Made by a program: the position numbers and the translations under genes. A model generated the notes under the pieces. It worked only from the letters and a program-made list of their open reading frames with translations. It did no database searches and was not told where the DNA came from. Shown in pieces: positions 20,681 to 32,790 of a stretch of DNA of 64,000 nucleotides; positions within the stretch are counted from its first letter, which is position 1, and each line of letters opens with the position of its first letter. The DNA comes from Cephalotus follicularis (taxonomy: Eukaryota > Streptophyta > Magnoliopsida > Oxalidales > Cephalotaceae). Location of the stretch: contig BDDD01000026.1 of the NCBI GenBank assembly GCA_001972305.1, positions 1-64,000 on the forward strand. The letters run 5' to 3'.

Positions 20681-21439
20681 GTTAAAGGCACTGCTGCGAC
20701 AATAAACAGAAATTAAAGCAGGCAAACAATTAAATATATCAAAACAATAAATAAAACAGAATGAAATATGCAAATTAAAGTTGGTTTTAGGGTGAATAAA
20801 CTACAAAGTGTAGTTTCTAAAAATTTAATTAACTTTTTGCAAATACAATTTAAAATCAATGAACACAATATATGTATGCATTCAAAAGCAAATAAATAAA
20901 ATAATTAAAGAGAGAGTTAGAGAATTGCAAACACGGTTTTAGAGTGGTTCGGCTTAACTTTTGCCTACGTTCACTTTTCCCAATGATGTCCTTGAGTTTC
21001 CACTATTCTCTGAATAAATTTTCGGGTGCTATTCGGTGTACCTTTTACACTTGTTCGAGATTGACCTCAATCACTTACAAATTTTGGGTTCACTCCCCTA
21101 TTACAATCAAAGTGTATAATGAAGAAAGTTTGATCTTAACCTCTCAAACGTTGAATTTTACAAGATAATAACTCTCAAAATAAGTAGGAACAAAAATAGG
21201 CTAAGGCACAAAAACTTTGATATAAAGCTTTTGATGATCTTTGTTGGGCTCTTTTCAATTGATGTTGTTTTCTCTTTGTAGTATGATCACTTGTGTTCTT
21301 GATGTATTGTTCTTCTATTTCACACTTCAAATATTGCGTTTATAGCCGTTTTTGTCTTGTAAGATCCATTGGATATGTCTTGGAGTTTGTTGCTTCAAAG
21401 ACGGCGCATTAAAACAGTGTCAAAAATTGTTTTAGTTGT

Positions 21440-21806
21440 GCAAAGCGTCGACCGTTTGCCTCAAAGCGTCGCCGCTTATATGACCATTGGGCATTTGAAT
21501 TTGAACTTTCTGGTCAAAGCGATGGCAGTCTGAATTTGGGGTCGACAGTTTACTCAAAGCGCTGACGCTTTGTGTTGAGCGTCGTCGCTTTGGGCAATTT
21601 TAACTAGCCCAAAATTCTCTAGTTTTAATCGCTGATATAGGCCTCCTAAGTGTTGGAGCTTAGCCTCAAAACGCTGACGCTTTTCTCAGAGTGTCGACGG
21701 TTTGGCCATTTTCTCCTTTGCTCCAATGCTTCAACTGTTGGCGCTTTGGCCTAGCTCTCGACGGTTCCTTAAGCGCTGACGCTTACTTTTAAAGCGTCGA
21801 CGCTTT
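21440..21806. repeat. GTCGAC-core word cluster, copia LTR, second block
   Basis: About a dozen variants of AAAGCGTCGACGCTTT, including one exact 16-bp palindrome near 21791 and decayed forms (AAGCGTCGACCG, AAAGCGCTGACGCTTT, AGCGTCGTCGCTTTG, AGTGTCGACGGTTT). Spacing is mostly 15-40 bp. Confidence 0.8.
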
Positions 21807-21927
21807 AAGCTTTGTCTGCAATTTTCTTGCTGTTTTGCACATTCTATCTTTTACTTGCACATAAAGAAACATTGTTAAACACAAATATGTTATCATCAAA
21901 ACTAGGATTGAGACATAAATGTCAACA

Positions 21928-22825
21928 ATCTCCCCCTTTTTGATGATGACAAAATTTGCTTCATTTTAAACAACAATTGTATAACTTAAGCAATATAACA
22001 ATAATGTACAAGTAAAACATATTCATATACACATACTCCCCCTTAATTCAATATCTCTCCCTTAGTTCAATATCTCTCCCTTAGTTAAACAATGGGTGTT
22101 TACTTGTCATTATCTCCCCATCTCTTCCTATACTTTCTCCCCCTTTTTGTTATCATTTCAAAAAGGATTTAACTACTTACAATCAAAACCATTTATAGTT
22201 ATAAATCAATGTCATCAAAACTATAACTTTGAATCATTTATGATTGTTAAAGTACTTATCAATTTCACATTTACAAACCAAGCATTCATTAACATAATCA
22301 TCAACACAATACAATGAATCATTCATGAACACAATAACATCAACTTCAACTTCATTCATAACACAATAAGTTCACATTATATAAAGTGCATAATGAAACA
22401 TTGCAAACTTGTTGATTACATCATAAGTTCACATTTCAAACCATAACATGTTTTTCAAAAAGAAACAATACATAATCAGAAAAGGCATAATGAAACATGA
22501 CATACATGAGCTCAATCGTCCATAGGAGTATCGTCATTATCTCCAACCACATCGCCCTCCAAGACATTTGTCGCTGCATCATCTCGCTGATCGTCATCTT
22601 GGCTCAAAGAGGAGGTGATAAGGCCTTCGTCGCCAATTATCCCTGTTTATGCAAATCTTTTTGCCATCCTCTTTTGCCTTCTTTTAATGGTTTGAACATT
22701 CACCTTCATTTCTTGGACACCTTGCTGTAAACCTTTGATTGCCTCCAAGATTTCTTCAAGTTTAGTTCTTGGCAGGTTGATATTTGATGTTGGCTCCTCT
22801 TGGGGCTCTCTTGGTTCACCTTGAA
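21928..22825 (-). pseudogene. Copia interior, 3' end, with coiled-coil/acidic ORF tail
   Basis: Minus strand: a frame from 22825 encodes a hydrophilic heptad segment (KLEEILEAIKGLQQGVQEMK) and an acidic tail (GDNDDTPMDD) ending at a TGA at 22512. An in-frame TAA at 22647 breaks it. Such Glu/Asp-rich coiled-coil tails occur in the ENV-like or 'plant transposon protein' ORFs downstream of pol in SIRE-like elements, but I cannot assign a function. From 22500 to 21928 there is AT-rich untranslated DNA up to the polypurine tract. The rest of the element is cut off by the gypsy LTR at 22826. Confidence 0.5.
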
Positions 22826-24135
22826 TGTCACGCCCCAGTTTCAGGTAGACACACATAAGGTGGTAAAGTAAATTAACATTAAGATTCAGCTTATGTAAAT
22901 ACCATAAAATTTAAACTTTTAAACAAGTTATCAGTTGTGGAAGCATTAAAACTCATAAGCTGAAAACATGTAACGTGCATCCCATACTGCACGTTACTCA
23001 ATACAAGTCTGTCATTGTTAAAAGCCCAAAGTCAGAGCGTGATCCATAATACATTACAAAAACCCATCGTTAAACAAAGCCAAAAGTACGATACATCAGT
23101 AATCCTTACAACAAAACCAGTTTATTACAATCTAGAAGAATGTAAAACCAACAACAATAACATAAAGGCTTATTCTTCGTCCAATCTAGTCCAACCGGTC
23201 CACTGCATCAATCTGGTAAAGTAGGGGGTTAGCCTTTGTCCTCACTCGGCTAAGTCATAAAAGTAGTTTGGGACCAACATTACATGCATGTCATGAAATG
23301 TATGCGTAGATGATGCAGTGCAGTAGAAAATACCAGTTTATATATATATGAAAAAATATCTAAGTTAACAGTACAGTAAAATAATAGTAGGGGCATATGT
23401 ATGAAAAATATTTGTATGCAATACAATACAGTAGTAACCTGGCCAGAGCTACATCAACAGGCACAGTAATGTCCGAGAAGGACTAGTAGGCAGTACAGTA
23501 AGTCCACAAAGGGACTAACAAACAGGCAGGCAGTATGTGTAACGCTGCCAACTCCTGGCCCCACGTTACACTCCCACTTCGGTCCCTTCTCCAGGCAACC
23601 AAGCAAGACAACGGTATAGTACGGCGAGTTACCCAGCCAACTCCTGGCTCCTAGGTCAACCCTACCACTAGCCAACGCTGGCAGCCTCCGCCATGCAACT
23701 AGTGGCTTAAGCACAAACACATAAAATTCACAGAGCAAAAGTGAATAGTCACAGTAAACAGTGCAGTAATGATCGTTAGATCAACAACAGGCAGTTTATT
23801 TCAAATTATTTTCGAAAGTGATAACATTTGAAATATGTATTTCTAATATATAGAAAATACTTTAAACAATTCAGTAGTGGAAATCGCTTTCCCAGTTTGT
23901 TCGAAAATATAACAATACTCATTTTATTTTTCATACACCAACATAATAGTTTTCAAACTCATGTGTGTATTTCTAAATTAATATAACAATTTAGAAAGCA
24001 TAGCAATTCATAAACGATCATTATACAGGCAGTAAACAGTATATATGCAATGCATACAAATTCTCAGATGCATCCTAACAGAAGTTGGGATCGTTTCGTA
24101 TCGTTTAAATAGGAAAACTTCCAAACAGTACAAGA

Positions 24136-24402
24136 AGGCGTCGACGTCTATTATTAGGCGTCGATGTCTTTGTCCCTCAGCGTCGACGCTCAAGTCCTTA
24201 GCGTCAGCGCTTTCCACTATTTGAAGACGTCGATGTCCATCTTTATACGCATTGACGCTCAAGGTATGGAACCTTAAACGTCAGCGTATTACTTAAGGCG
24301 TCGACGCGTTAAGGTAGGAACCTTAGGCGTCGACGTATAATACGTCAATATCCAAGCAGATAACCCAAAGGCGTTGATGTTTCTAAAAGGCATCGACGTG
24401 TT
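24136..24402. repeat. GTCGAC-core word cluster, gypsy LTR, first block
   Basis: About eleven words such as GGCGTCGACGTC, AGCGTCGACGCTC, GACGTCGATGTCC, AACGTCAGCGT, GGCGTCGACGCG, separated by 12-30 bp of unrelated sequence. Confidence 0.8.
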
Positions 24403-25363
24403 TCGAGCACCAGTCGTCCTCTTCCTCACGACATGACAAACAGTAACTAACATAGTCCATATACATGCAAGACAACATGAAATCAACCCAGAAAACCAAC
24501 ATACAGATACATATCACATACCCAGCATAACATGGCATTGACCCAGTGATCAAAACAGTTCAATAATCATGCAATCTATGCACAAAACCATAGTCCAGGC
24601 ATGAACATTGATCTCAAGAATAAGATTATGGCTTCCCTTACCTTTTTGTTCCAAGTTAGGAACTAGAAAGTCCACCTCTTTAAGTCCTAGAACCGGCCAC
24701 AACAGCTCCAAGGATCGTCCCGTTGCTGCTATCCACAAGCTTCAAGTCCCAAGCTCCCAAGTGCTCAACAATGGTGAAGGTTCCCTTTCCTTCTCTCACT
24801 GGTTTCTCTTGAAACTCACTGGTTTCTCTTGAAACTCACTGGTTTCTCTTGAAACTCACTGGTTTCACACCTTTTTCTTTTCACAAGGGTTTCAGCAGGA
24901 GAGAGGTGAAGGAGAAGGTGCTTTTAAGCTATTCCCTTCTCTTTCTTCCTCCCTGCCTTGAATGCACTCTTACACTCACACACCTGTTCTCTTCCCTTCC
25001 CCATTTTTGTTCTTTTCTTCCTCTGCGTTTTTGCAGGTCACATGTGTCTAGGACACTTCCCACTCTTGCATGCAATAGCTGAGCTCATTTCTTAGCCCTT
25101 GTCTTAGCTCTCATGCTAGACAATGCGACACTCCCTCTAATCGCCCATTGCATGCACACATGTCCCTTTCCTCTTTGCACTTGTTGCATGCTATCACATG
25201 TGTCACCCTTACCCTCACAACTTCAGTCATGCAGGTCAGGGAGCCATATGCATGCTCAACATGTCCCATTTCGTGCCTCAAGGAGCCTGCAAAAGGCCCT
25301 AAATCGTTTCCCTTTGCACGTTATTCTGTCAGTAGAATAACGTGTCTGACATTCGATGTTACG

Positions 25364-25512
25364 CATCGACGTCTTCTTTAGACGTCGACGTCCTTACCCT
25401 TTTTACATGAGGTCATCGATGTTCTCGCATGCATCGACATGCATGTGCATGCAGTTACATGCATCTCTTTGTTTCAAAGGCATTGATGCGTTCAAAAGGC
25501 GTCGACGCGTTT
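25364..25512. repeat. GTCGAC-core word cluster, gypsy LTR, second block
   Basis: Six words: CGCATCGACGTC, GACGTCGACGTCC, GTCATCGATGTT, GCATCGACATGC, GGCATTGATGCG and GGCGTCGACGCG. Several carry C-to-T or G-to-A changes of the GTCGAC core. Confidence 0.75.
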
Positions 25513-25701
25513 TTCCCAAAACAACGTCGTTTTTATCTCAAATTGCCCTTTTAACATTTCTTTAACATTTTTATTCCAAAATCAATATTATTAGAGTCTG
25601 GGAAACATCATCAAAGTTGGAAAATCTATCATCTTATTAATTCCACAATAAAATATATTTACATCGTGAAATTATAACATATGAAAATCCCGGGCGTTAC
25701 A

Positions 25702-27769
25702 TCCACCCCTCCTTCAAGGAATTTCGTGCTCGAAATTAAAAAACAACACTAGAACAAAAGCGGGTAACGATCTAAGATATTCTCCTTACGTTCCCAAGTG
25801 GCTTCATACGATCGGTGGAACTGCCACTGAACCTTGACCATGGAGATGGTTCGGTTCCTTTTAATCTGCGTTTTCCAATCTAGGATTCGTACAGGCAACT
25901 CCTCACAAGATAAGTCATCTCGTACATGAACAGTATCATAATCCAGGACATGTGACAGGTCCGGGATTTATCTCCTCAGCATAGATACATGAAAGACGTC
26001 GTGCACATTTGACAGTGCAGGAGGTAAGGCAAGCGGGTAGGATACCTCCCCAACTCTCTCCAAAATTTCAAAAGGGCCAATATAGCGTGGAGCTAATTTG
26101 CCCTTTTTCCCAAACCTTTGCACGCCCTTCCATGGTGAAACCTTTAAGAACACATGATCACCAACACTGAAGGTCAAAGGCCTCCTTTTGACACTGTCCA
26201 CATAGCACTTCTGTCGGCTCTGAGCAGCAAGCAGCTTCTCTTTAATCATCCTGATCCTTTCTGAAGTCTCTTCCACCAACTCAGTCCTGAGTAAAGGTCC
26301 CTCCCCGACCTCATCCCAACAAACAGGAGATCTGCACTTCCTCCCATACAATGCTTCAAACGGTGCCATGCCGATACAGGAATGATAGCTGTTATTATAA
26401 GAGAACTCTATCAAAGGAATGGGATCCTCCCATGTACCAGAAAAGTCAATAACACAGGCCCGTAGCATATCCTCCAAGGTCTGGATGGTACGCTCATACT
26501 GCCCATCAGTCTGAGGGTGGAAGGCAGTACTCAGGTTCAGCTTCGTCCCGAAAGCTGCCTGAAACCTCTTCCAAAAGCTGGAAGTGAAGATGGCATCCCT
26601 ATGATATACGATGCTGACTGGAACACCTTGTAGCCTCACTATCTCCTTCACATACAAACGAGCCAGCTTGCTCGCAGAATCAGTAACGTGTGTAGGTAGA
26701 AAGTGCTCTGATTTGGTGAGTCTATCCACGATAACCCATAAGGCGTTGTGACGGTTCTGAGTTAGAGGAAAACCAGAAACAAAATCCATTGTAAAATGTT
26801 CCCACTTCCACTCTGGAATTGGTAAAGGCTGTAGCAACCCTACCGGTCTCTGGTGTTCGGCCTTAACTGTCTGGCAAGTCAAACACCTTGCCACATATTC
26901 GGCGATCTCTCGTTTCATGCCAGGCCACCAGTAATCCCTCTTCATGTCTTGGTACATTTTTGTGCTACTCGGGTGAATGCTGTACTGAGATTTATGAGCC
27001 CCATAAAGCAACTCACTCTTCAACCCATTCTTATTCAGAAGACACACTTAAGACACATCGGCATGTACCCGAAAATCAGACTCTGAGTCCAGATTCTCTC
27101 GAATCTTTTGTAATTCAGGATCGTGTGCTTGAGCGTTCTTTATTTCATCAAGCAAAACTGGTTGTACTCTCATGCTAGCCATAAAGACTCCAGGTGACTG
27201 ATTAAACAGAAACCACTCTTGGAAGTCTTCTAACATCTTCTATTGCGACACCATCAGAATGGAAATCATAGCCTTGCGACTCAAGGCATCAGTGACCACA
27301 TTCGCTTTCCCCGGGTGGTACTGAACACTGCAATCATAATCGTTAAAGAATTCTACCCATCTTCGTTGCCTCATGTTCAGTGTGTCCTGATAGAACAGGT
27401 ACCTCAAACTCTTACGATCTGTAAAGATCTCAAACTGCGCCCCATAAAGATAGTGCCTCCACTTCTTAAGGGCGAAGATAATAGCTGTAAGTTCAAGGTC
27501 ATGTGTTGGGTAGTTTTCTTTATACGGCTTTAGCTTCCTGGAAGCATAAGCGATCGCTCTTCCTCGCTGCATCAGCACACAGCCTAAGCCCTTACCCGAT
27601 GCATCACTGTAGACTGCAAAACCCTCATTACCATCAGGTAATGCCAAGATAGAGGCAGAAACCAACCGATCCTTTAGTTCACGGAAACTAGCTTCACAAT
27701 CTTCATCGTAGACAAATAAGGTCTTCTTCTGGGTCAGTCTAGTCAAAGGCATGGCTATCCTCGAAAAGT
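25702..27769 (-). pseudogene. Gypsy pol fragment: RNase H, integrase, chromodomain-like end
   Basis: Minus strand from 27769: RNase H ([35 protein letters not shown]-like TDALSRK), integrase zinc finger (CLTCQTVKAEHQ), and integrase core with first Asp in TMDFV, a mutated second site (YHRD where SDRD is usual) and Glu in TLEDML. Then come FHVSMLRR and a C-terminal region resembling the chromodomain-type tail of chromoviruses (about 25960-25750). In-frame stops lie at about 25966, 27045 and 27237. RT, protease and gag are missing because a CACTA element is inserted at 27770 in the codon before [11 protein letters not shown]. These enzymes would copy and insert the element's DNA. Confidence 0.88.
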
Positions 27770-28395
27770 CACTACTAGAAAAAGGACATTTCCAGATCGC
27801 CAAAGCGGTTGCTAAAACCATAAAAGCGGTCAACAAAAGGGTTTCCCGACCACTGTGCCAACCGCAATGACGGCCGCTTATAAGTAGGTCATCGATTATA
27901 GCCTGACCGTCTCCCCGACTGCCTTTATCATTTACCGACAGCTAAAACGGTCGGTAAGGGAAGCGGTTGCTGTTGATCAGTGTCAAAAATTAATTTTTTT
28001 GAGTGTTTTCCAGACCACCCTCGCGGTCGGTAATGTTATAAGCGGTCAGGAATTAACTATAATTTGTGAAAGTAAATTAATTTGATGAGGTTTTCCCGAC
28101 CGCCAATGGCGGTCGGAAAATCATTAAGCGGTCGAAAATTAGCAATAATATTTGAAACTATATTAATTTTATAAGGGTTTACCGACCGCCCTGAGCGGTC
28201 TGGAAATCAATAAGCGGTCGACAGTTAACACTAATTTTTGAAATTAAATTTATGTGATAAGGTTTTCCCTACCGGCCTGGGCGGTCGGGAAATCATTAAG
28301 CGGTCGACAATTAACAATAATTTTTGAAATTAAATTAATTTTATAAGGGATTTCCCGACTGCCCAGGGCGGTCGGGAAATCTTGGAGCGGTCGGT
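27770..28395. repeat. CACTA terminal and subterminal hairpin repeats
   Basis: After the terminal CACTACTAGAAAAAG comes a run of words pairing GACCGCC with GGCGGTC across 3-6 bases (for example CCCGACCGCCAATGGCGGTC at about 28093). The best units start at about 28090, 28178, 28263 and 28352, a period near 88 bp, with an AT-rich spacer containing AATTAAATTAATTT. In studied CACTA elements such subterminal motifs bind TNPA. Confidence 0.85.
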
Positions 28396-28816
28396 AAATT
28401 AGATTACGAGATACGGTTTATGAGGATTATATAAATTTTGCTACCATGGTTATTGTGGCCAGTCACTTTTGGTCTATTATAAGTTAGATCGTTTGGTGGT
28501 CAAGCAACCACTACGATGATTTGCAATAAATATTTTCTTTAATTCCTATGTGCTGATCCAAAGATTGTAAGTACGTGAGCAACAGTATAAAAGAGAAATT
28601 GCCAATTCATTAGAAAAAAAATTGACAGGAGTGAGTCTTTTCAACAAGCTTATACCACTTGTTATACAATTTTTTGATATAATTATAAGAAATATGATCC
28701 ACTCAAAATTTACATCATAAAATCTACAATATGTCAACAGATTTATAGTAATTTGTGTACAATTAGGCTGCAATATATACATGACACTAGCAGTTGCAAT
28801 CTAGACAGTAATTAAC

Positions 28817-28917
28817 CTCCTTTTGTTCAAGTCTCTTATCCAGCTCTTTGAGCTCCATATCTAATGTTTGTTGAAGAGAAGAATGTTGTAGCTCCCTTTT
28901 CTCATCTTCAATATCAT
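28817..28917 (-). pseudogene. Captured exon, kinesin (KIN-4-like) coiled coil
   Basis: Minus-strand exon flanked by an acceptor (TATATGCAG) and a donor (GAG-GTTAAT). It encodes about 33 residues with LQHSSLQQTLDMELKELDKR and then LEQKE, which resembles the coiled-coil part of plant KIN-4 (FRA1-type) kinesins. Only one exon is present. The family call rests on a short low-complexity motif, so another kinesin or coiled-coil protein is possible. The sequence from 28396 to 28816 shows nothing recognisable. Confidence 0.45.
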
Positions 28918-29435
28918 CTGCATATAAACCGAAAAAATTAAACATGCATACATTTACATATCTAGCTCGGAAAACACAAATAGATTCCAAGATCTTTAGC
29001 AAACATCACAATGTTGGGCAATTAAACAATCACGAGTAGATCTATCGTTATTGAATACTAATATAGAAACTTAATGCGCATGCAAATAAAATATGAGGGT
29101 GTTGGTTTCACAATTTTACTGATCTAAATAACCAATTTTACTGAATACTAATATAGAAACTTAATGCGCATTAGGATTATTTTGTTCAAAATATAACTTT
29201 CTAAAAAAATCTTTTATTATTATTATTTTTGGGAGTCCAAATTTGGTCTTTTGTGCAATTTTTTCTTTAATTTCCAATTTGCATATACCATCATAGTCAA
29301 CTCAATCTCAAAATCATATAACGTGAGCCAACTTTTCTAGATCCAAAGGATATCACATTAATAAGGTAGAAGTAAGTGTATTTTTAAAGTTTTCAATCAA
29401 AAGGTCACGAGTAAATAAATAGAACGAAACCATAC

Positions 29436-29943
29436 CTGAATTTCCACTAGTGTTTAGTGAGACAGCACTACCAACAACTACAAGCAAAGAACGTTCTGGA
29501 TAATAGTCAAAGCAGAAAACAATATGAGGGAACAATGTGTTCACAACTAAGCTTGCACTGGACGTACTTGTCGAGATAGAGGCACTTGGCTCTTGACTGA
29601 TTTCAACATGATGCAGCAACCCATCTGACGTCAAGACAGCGAAGCTACACATGAAGAGAGAGTAACTAAATTAAAAAATTTCTGTAATAAACCAAGGACA
29701 CAAGCATTCAAGCAAAAAAGGAGGGGGAAAATGTACTTACAAGTAAGATATTTGTGCATCAATATCATCCTGCATAATCAGGCCTATCACTGATGCAGAA
29801 CCTTTAAAATGCTTCTTCGTTATTCTTGTTATCTCTTCACCGTTTGTTTTGATAAAATATATTGTGTCAGTGTCATCAACAACTCCAAGAACATCACGCG
29901 GTTGGGACCAAGCTCCACAGGTAAATGCACCAAGGCTGTCACC
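29436..29943 (-). pseudogene. Captured fragment of a MAG2-interacting protein 2 (NBAS/Sec39-like) gene
   Basis: Two exons on the minus strand. The first (about 29943-29740) follows a CAG acceptor and encodes DSLGAFTCGAWSQPRDVLGV, DTIYFIKTNGEEITR and VIGLIMQDD. The second (about 29648-29436) encodes CSFAVLTSDGLLHHVEISQ and EPSAS and ends in an AG-GTATGG donor. These match, as I recall them, the N-terminal WD-like region of plant MIP2, the NBAS/Sec39 tethering factor for Golgi-to-ER transport. The gene is several times longer; only this internal piece is here, so it cannot function. Confidence 0.7.
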
Positions 29944-31095
29944 TGAAGCATGGAACACAAATTAAAAACCTGTTTTAAGTAAAAGAAAAAAAAAAGCAGT
30001 TGGAAACTCACATAACCAGCAGAGATGACATCAAGCAATCAACAAAACAATTTATAGTGCTAAATTTGCGAAAATAAGAATCAGAGTGACTCAAACTTTA
30101 ACAATATGGATATCAATTATGCTAGTTTAATATTCAAGTTGTCCTAATACTTCAATGATGGGCAGCGTTCTATAGCTAATGGACCAAATACAAAACTTCA
30201 CTAGCGTAACATTGCAAGGTGGCAGACGAGGATGCTAGTCAAAGTCCATGGAGCAACATTTCCAGTCGAGACAGACAATATAGTATAAAGTACAGACAAT
30301 TAACATATGTGAGCATAATATGGTGATCAAACAAAGTGACGGCCTTAACATTTTCAGTAGAGAACATCCTTCTCATATTTTGATAATTTTTTGAGAACTA
30401 GAACAAAAGTGACGGGCTTAATTTCTTCCTTATCCATTTCTTCATCAATCACTCTCCCATAGTCATCAAACAAAGTGTCTAGAATTCCTTCTCCAAAGTG
30501 GTGGCATATCATTGATTCTTGGATTGCCCTAACTGTCATTGCAACTGCCTTTCCATAGCTCTCACCAGCCTTATCTTTTCTCTCTATTTCAAACATTTCA
30601 AACCGGTCCATTCAAAAAGTGTCACACCCCGTTCTCCATTAAGACAACATTAAAGAGGTAAAGGCAATCAACATAACATTATCCAGCTTATACAAAATAC
30701 CATAAAAATAAAACTTCGATTCCATTAACATTTGCGGAAGCACTTAATAATAAGGTGAATAAACAAACCGAATCATGCGTCCCATACCACCTGATTCCAA
30801 CATTTAATATTATTAAGCCATTGTCAATTGCTCACAAACGGAGCGTGATCAAAGTCGATTAATACATTAAAACAGTAATCCAAAATAAAACATGTTTTAA
30901 TACATCGTTTAAAATTTATTTTAAGCAAATAAAGCTCCGTCTCCCCTCTGATTCGACCGCGCACGGTCGATATCCATAACACTGCATCAATCTGCAATAG
31001 TAAGGGGTTAGCTTTTGTCCTCACTCGGCTAAATCATAAGTGTAATTCACGGTCAGTGATAATGAATGCCATGAAATGAATGCACTCATGATGCA

Positions 31096-31126
<31 letters not shown>

Positions 31127-31802
31127 CGCCACACGTACATATACATATGTATATACATATATGCCAATAGGTGCAACCATGCCAAGTGGCTACAACCATC
31201 AAATCATCAATCATGTCTCAAAGGACAAAACCAATCAAATCGAATCAGTACGAAGAGCGCCGCCATCTCCTGGCCCCGACGTCGTACTCTTACTCCGGCC
31301 CCCAACTCCCGGGTCACGAAGCAAGGCAAGAAATCAAACTCATGATGCTCGCACTCTGTGTTCAGCAATCATGGTAACCCGTGTTACTCGCACTATGTGT
31401 CAGGTAACATTGTACTTGGGTGTCCCAAGCCATCTCCTGGACCCTAGGAGAACATCCCGCCACCAGCCATCGGCGACACTCCGTCACCCCAGCCAGTACG
31501 ACATCAATCACAATCAACAAATCAAATCAATTCAATTCAAATCGTTTCCAAGTAATTGATAAAGTACTGGAAACAATACATTTATATCAAAATGTATTGC
31601 ATATTTGAAACCGTGTTTCAATCCATTGAAAACATACATTTATTAAAAATATATATTTTCATATCAAATAATGATTTGTATAAAATCATGTACACATTTC
31701 TAAAATGAATAAAACACTTTCGAATCATCCATATTCCAATCATCAATTCTTTTAATATCAAAATGAAATGCAAAGATATGCTCAAAGTGCGGGTCATTCC
31801 CT

Positions 31803-32112
31803 AACCAGTCGGCTGTCTCCTCTTGACAGTCGGCTGTTTTCCTTCGACAGCTGGCTGTCCTAGTCCTGGTAGTCGGTTGCCTCCCATAACAGTCTGCTGT
31901 CTCCTCTTGACAGTCGGCTGTCTTCCTCGTCCAGTCGGCTGCCCTCAAATGGAAGTTGACTACACAACCTTCTGCAGATATGTTCTATTAAAAGTGTGAA
32001 CAGTCGACTGGTTCTTACGTCCACTCGGTTGTTTCCTATTGAGTAGTCAGCTATTCGCACTGAACAGTCGACTGTTCTTACTCGCCAGTTGACTGCCCGC
32101 TTTGGTAGTCGA
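31803..32112. repeat. CAGTCGACTG-like word cluster, solo LTR, first block
   Basis: More than ten variants: CAGTCGGCTG (several), CAGCTGGCTG, AGTCGGTTG, CAGTCGACTG, CAGTTGACTG, GAGTAGTCAGC, AGTCGACTG. Spacing is 12-35 bp. The core alternates between GTCGAC and GTCGGC. Confidence 0.8.
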
Positions 32113-32650
32113 CTGATTTACATAAGTAGGTAAAAACAGCAGAAAAATGCATGTCTTCCACAACCCAATCCAACCAAACACGAGCATTCAACAGCAATAA
32201 CATACATTTATGCTCATAATACAGTCCATAGCATGCATTTCGTCCATTAACTTCCATTATAACGAAACTTAAATAACAGTTATGAAATTTACCCCTACCT
32301 TATAATTCCAAGTTAGGAATTGCAATCCACCTCTTTAAGTTCCAATCTGAGTTTCCAAGCCTCCGGATTCGTCCAGCAACCTTACTAGGTCCGATTCTCC
32401 CGCTGGTTCAAGCCTCCAAGCTTCCGATCCAAAGTATGGAGCAATTTGGGTTAACTCCACTCACTCACAAATTCTCCATTTCTTTTCCTCTCTTGAAAAG
32501 CTGATGGACTGAGGGGAGGAAGCGTGATTTTATGGCGTTTTCGTGCCTCCCTCCTCACAAGCCGACATTGTCACCAGCCCTTGTCCCCTCTCCCACCTCC
32601 TCTGCCAAAAGACAGACTACCAACACGGTATTATCTGACATAACCCATGG

Positions 32651-32790
32651 CAGTCGACTGCCTTGTCTTGGCAGTCGGCTGTCTCTGCTGACACCTCTTC
32701 CAGCCGGCTGTCTCTCACAGCAGTCAGCTGGTTCCGCACAAGGGGGTCCAGTCGACTGTCCCTCTCGGGCAGTCGGCTGCCCGCCCTGTA
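32651..32790. repeat. CAGTCGACTG-like word cluster, solo LTR, second block
   Basis: Six words (CAGTCGACTG, CAGTCGGCTG, CAGCCGGCTG, CAGTCAGCTG, CAGTCGACTG, CAGTCGGCTG) at 15-30 bp spacing, upstream of the minus-strand TATA-like word near 32535. Confidence 0.8.

Larger units (their letters stand above)
20407..21927 (-). mobile_element. 3' LTR of a SIRE/Maximus-like copia element
   Basis: Termini TGTTGAGG...TGTCAACA. On the minus strand it is preceded by AAAAAGGGGGAGATTG, the polypurine-tract form found in SIRE-type copia elements. The LTR is 1521 bp. Candidate left target duplication is TAAAT (20402-20406); the other side is out of reach because later insertions interrupt the element. It contains a large cluster of GCGTCGACGC-like words (see the repeat entries). 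Confidence 0.7.
22826..25701 (-). mobile_element. 3' LTR of a minus-strand gypsy element
   Basis: Plus-strand ends TGTCACGCCCC...CGGGCGTTACA (2876 bp). On the minus strand it begins TGTAACGCCCGGGATTTTCAT, closely like the start of the LTR at 38842 (TGTAATGACCCGAATTTCCAT-like). The polypurine tract GAAGGAGGGGTGGA abuts it at 25702. Left flank TTGAA (22821-22825) is the candidate target duplication. It has a 20-bp tandem repeat (CACTGGTTTCTCTTGAAACT, more than three copies, 24797-24866) and two clusters of GTCGAC-core words (24136-24402, 25364-25512). There is no gene inside it. Confidence 0.8.

Noticed and set aside
21440-21806. Possible CRISPR-like array of spaced repeats
   Set aside because: Plant nuclear DNA, repeats are short, degenerate and irregularly spaced, and no cas genes exist.
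22096-22317. 74-codon open frame in the copia 3' interior
   Set aside because: AT-rich, no motif, on the strand opposite the element.
31076-31559. Several overlapping plus-strand open frames in the solo LTR
   Set aside because: No recognisable protein; the first consists of translated (TA)n repeats.
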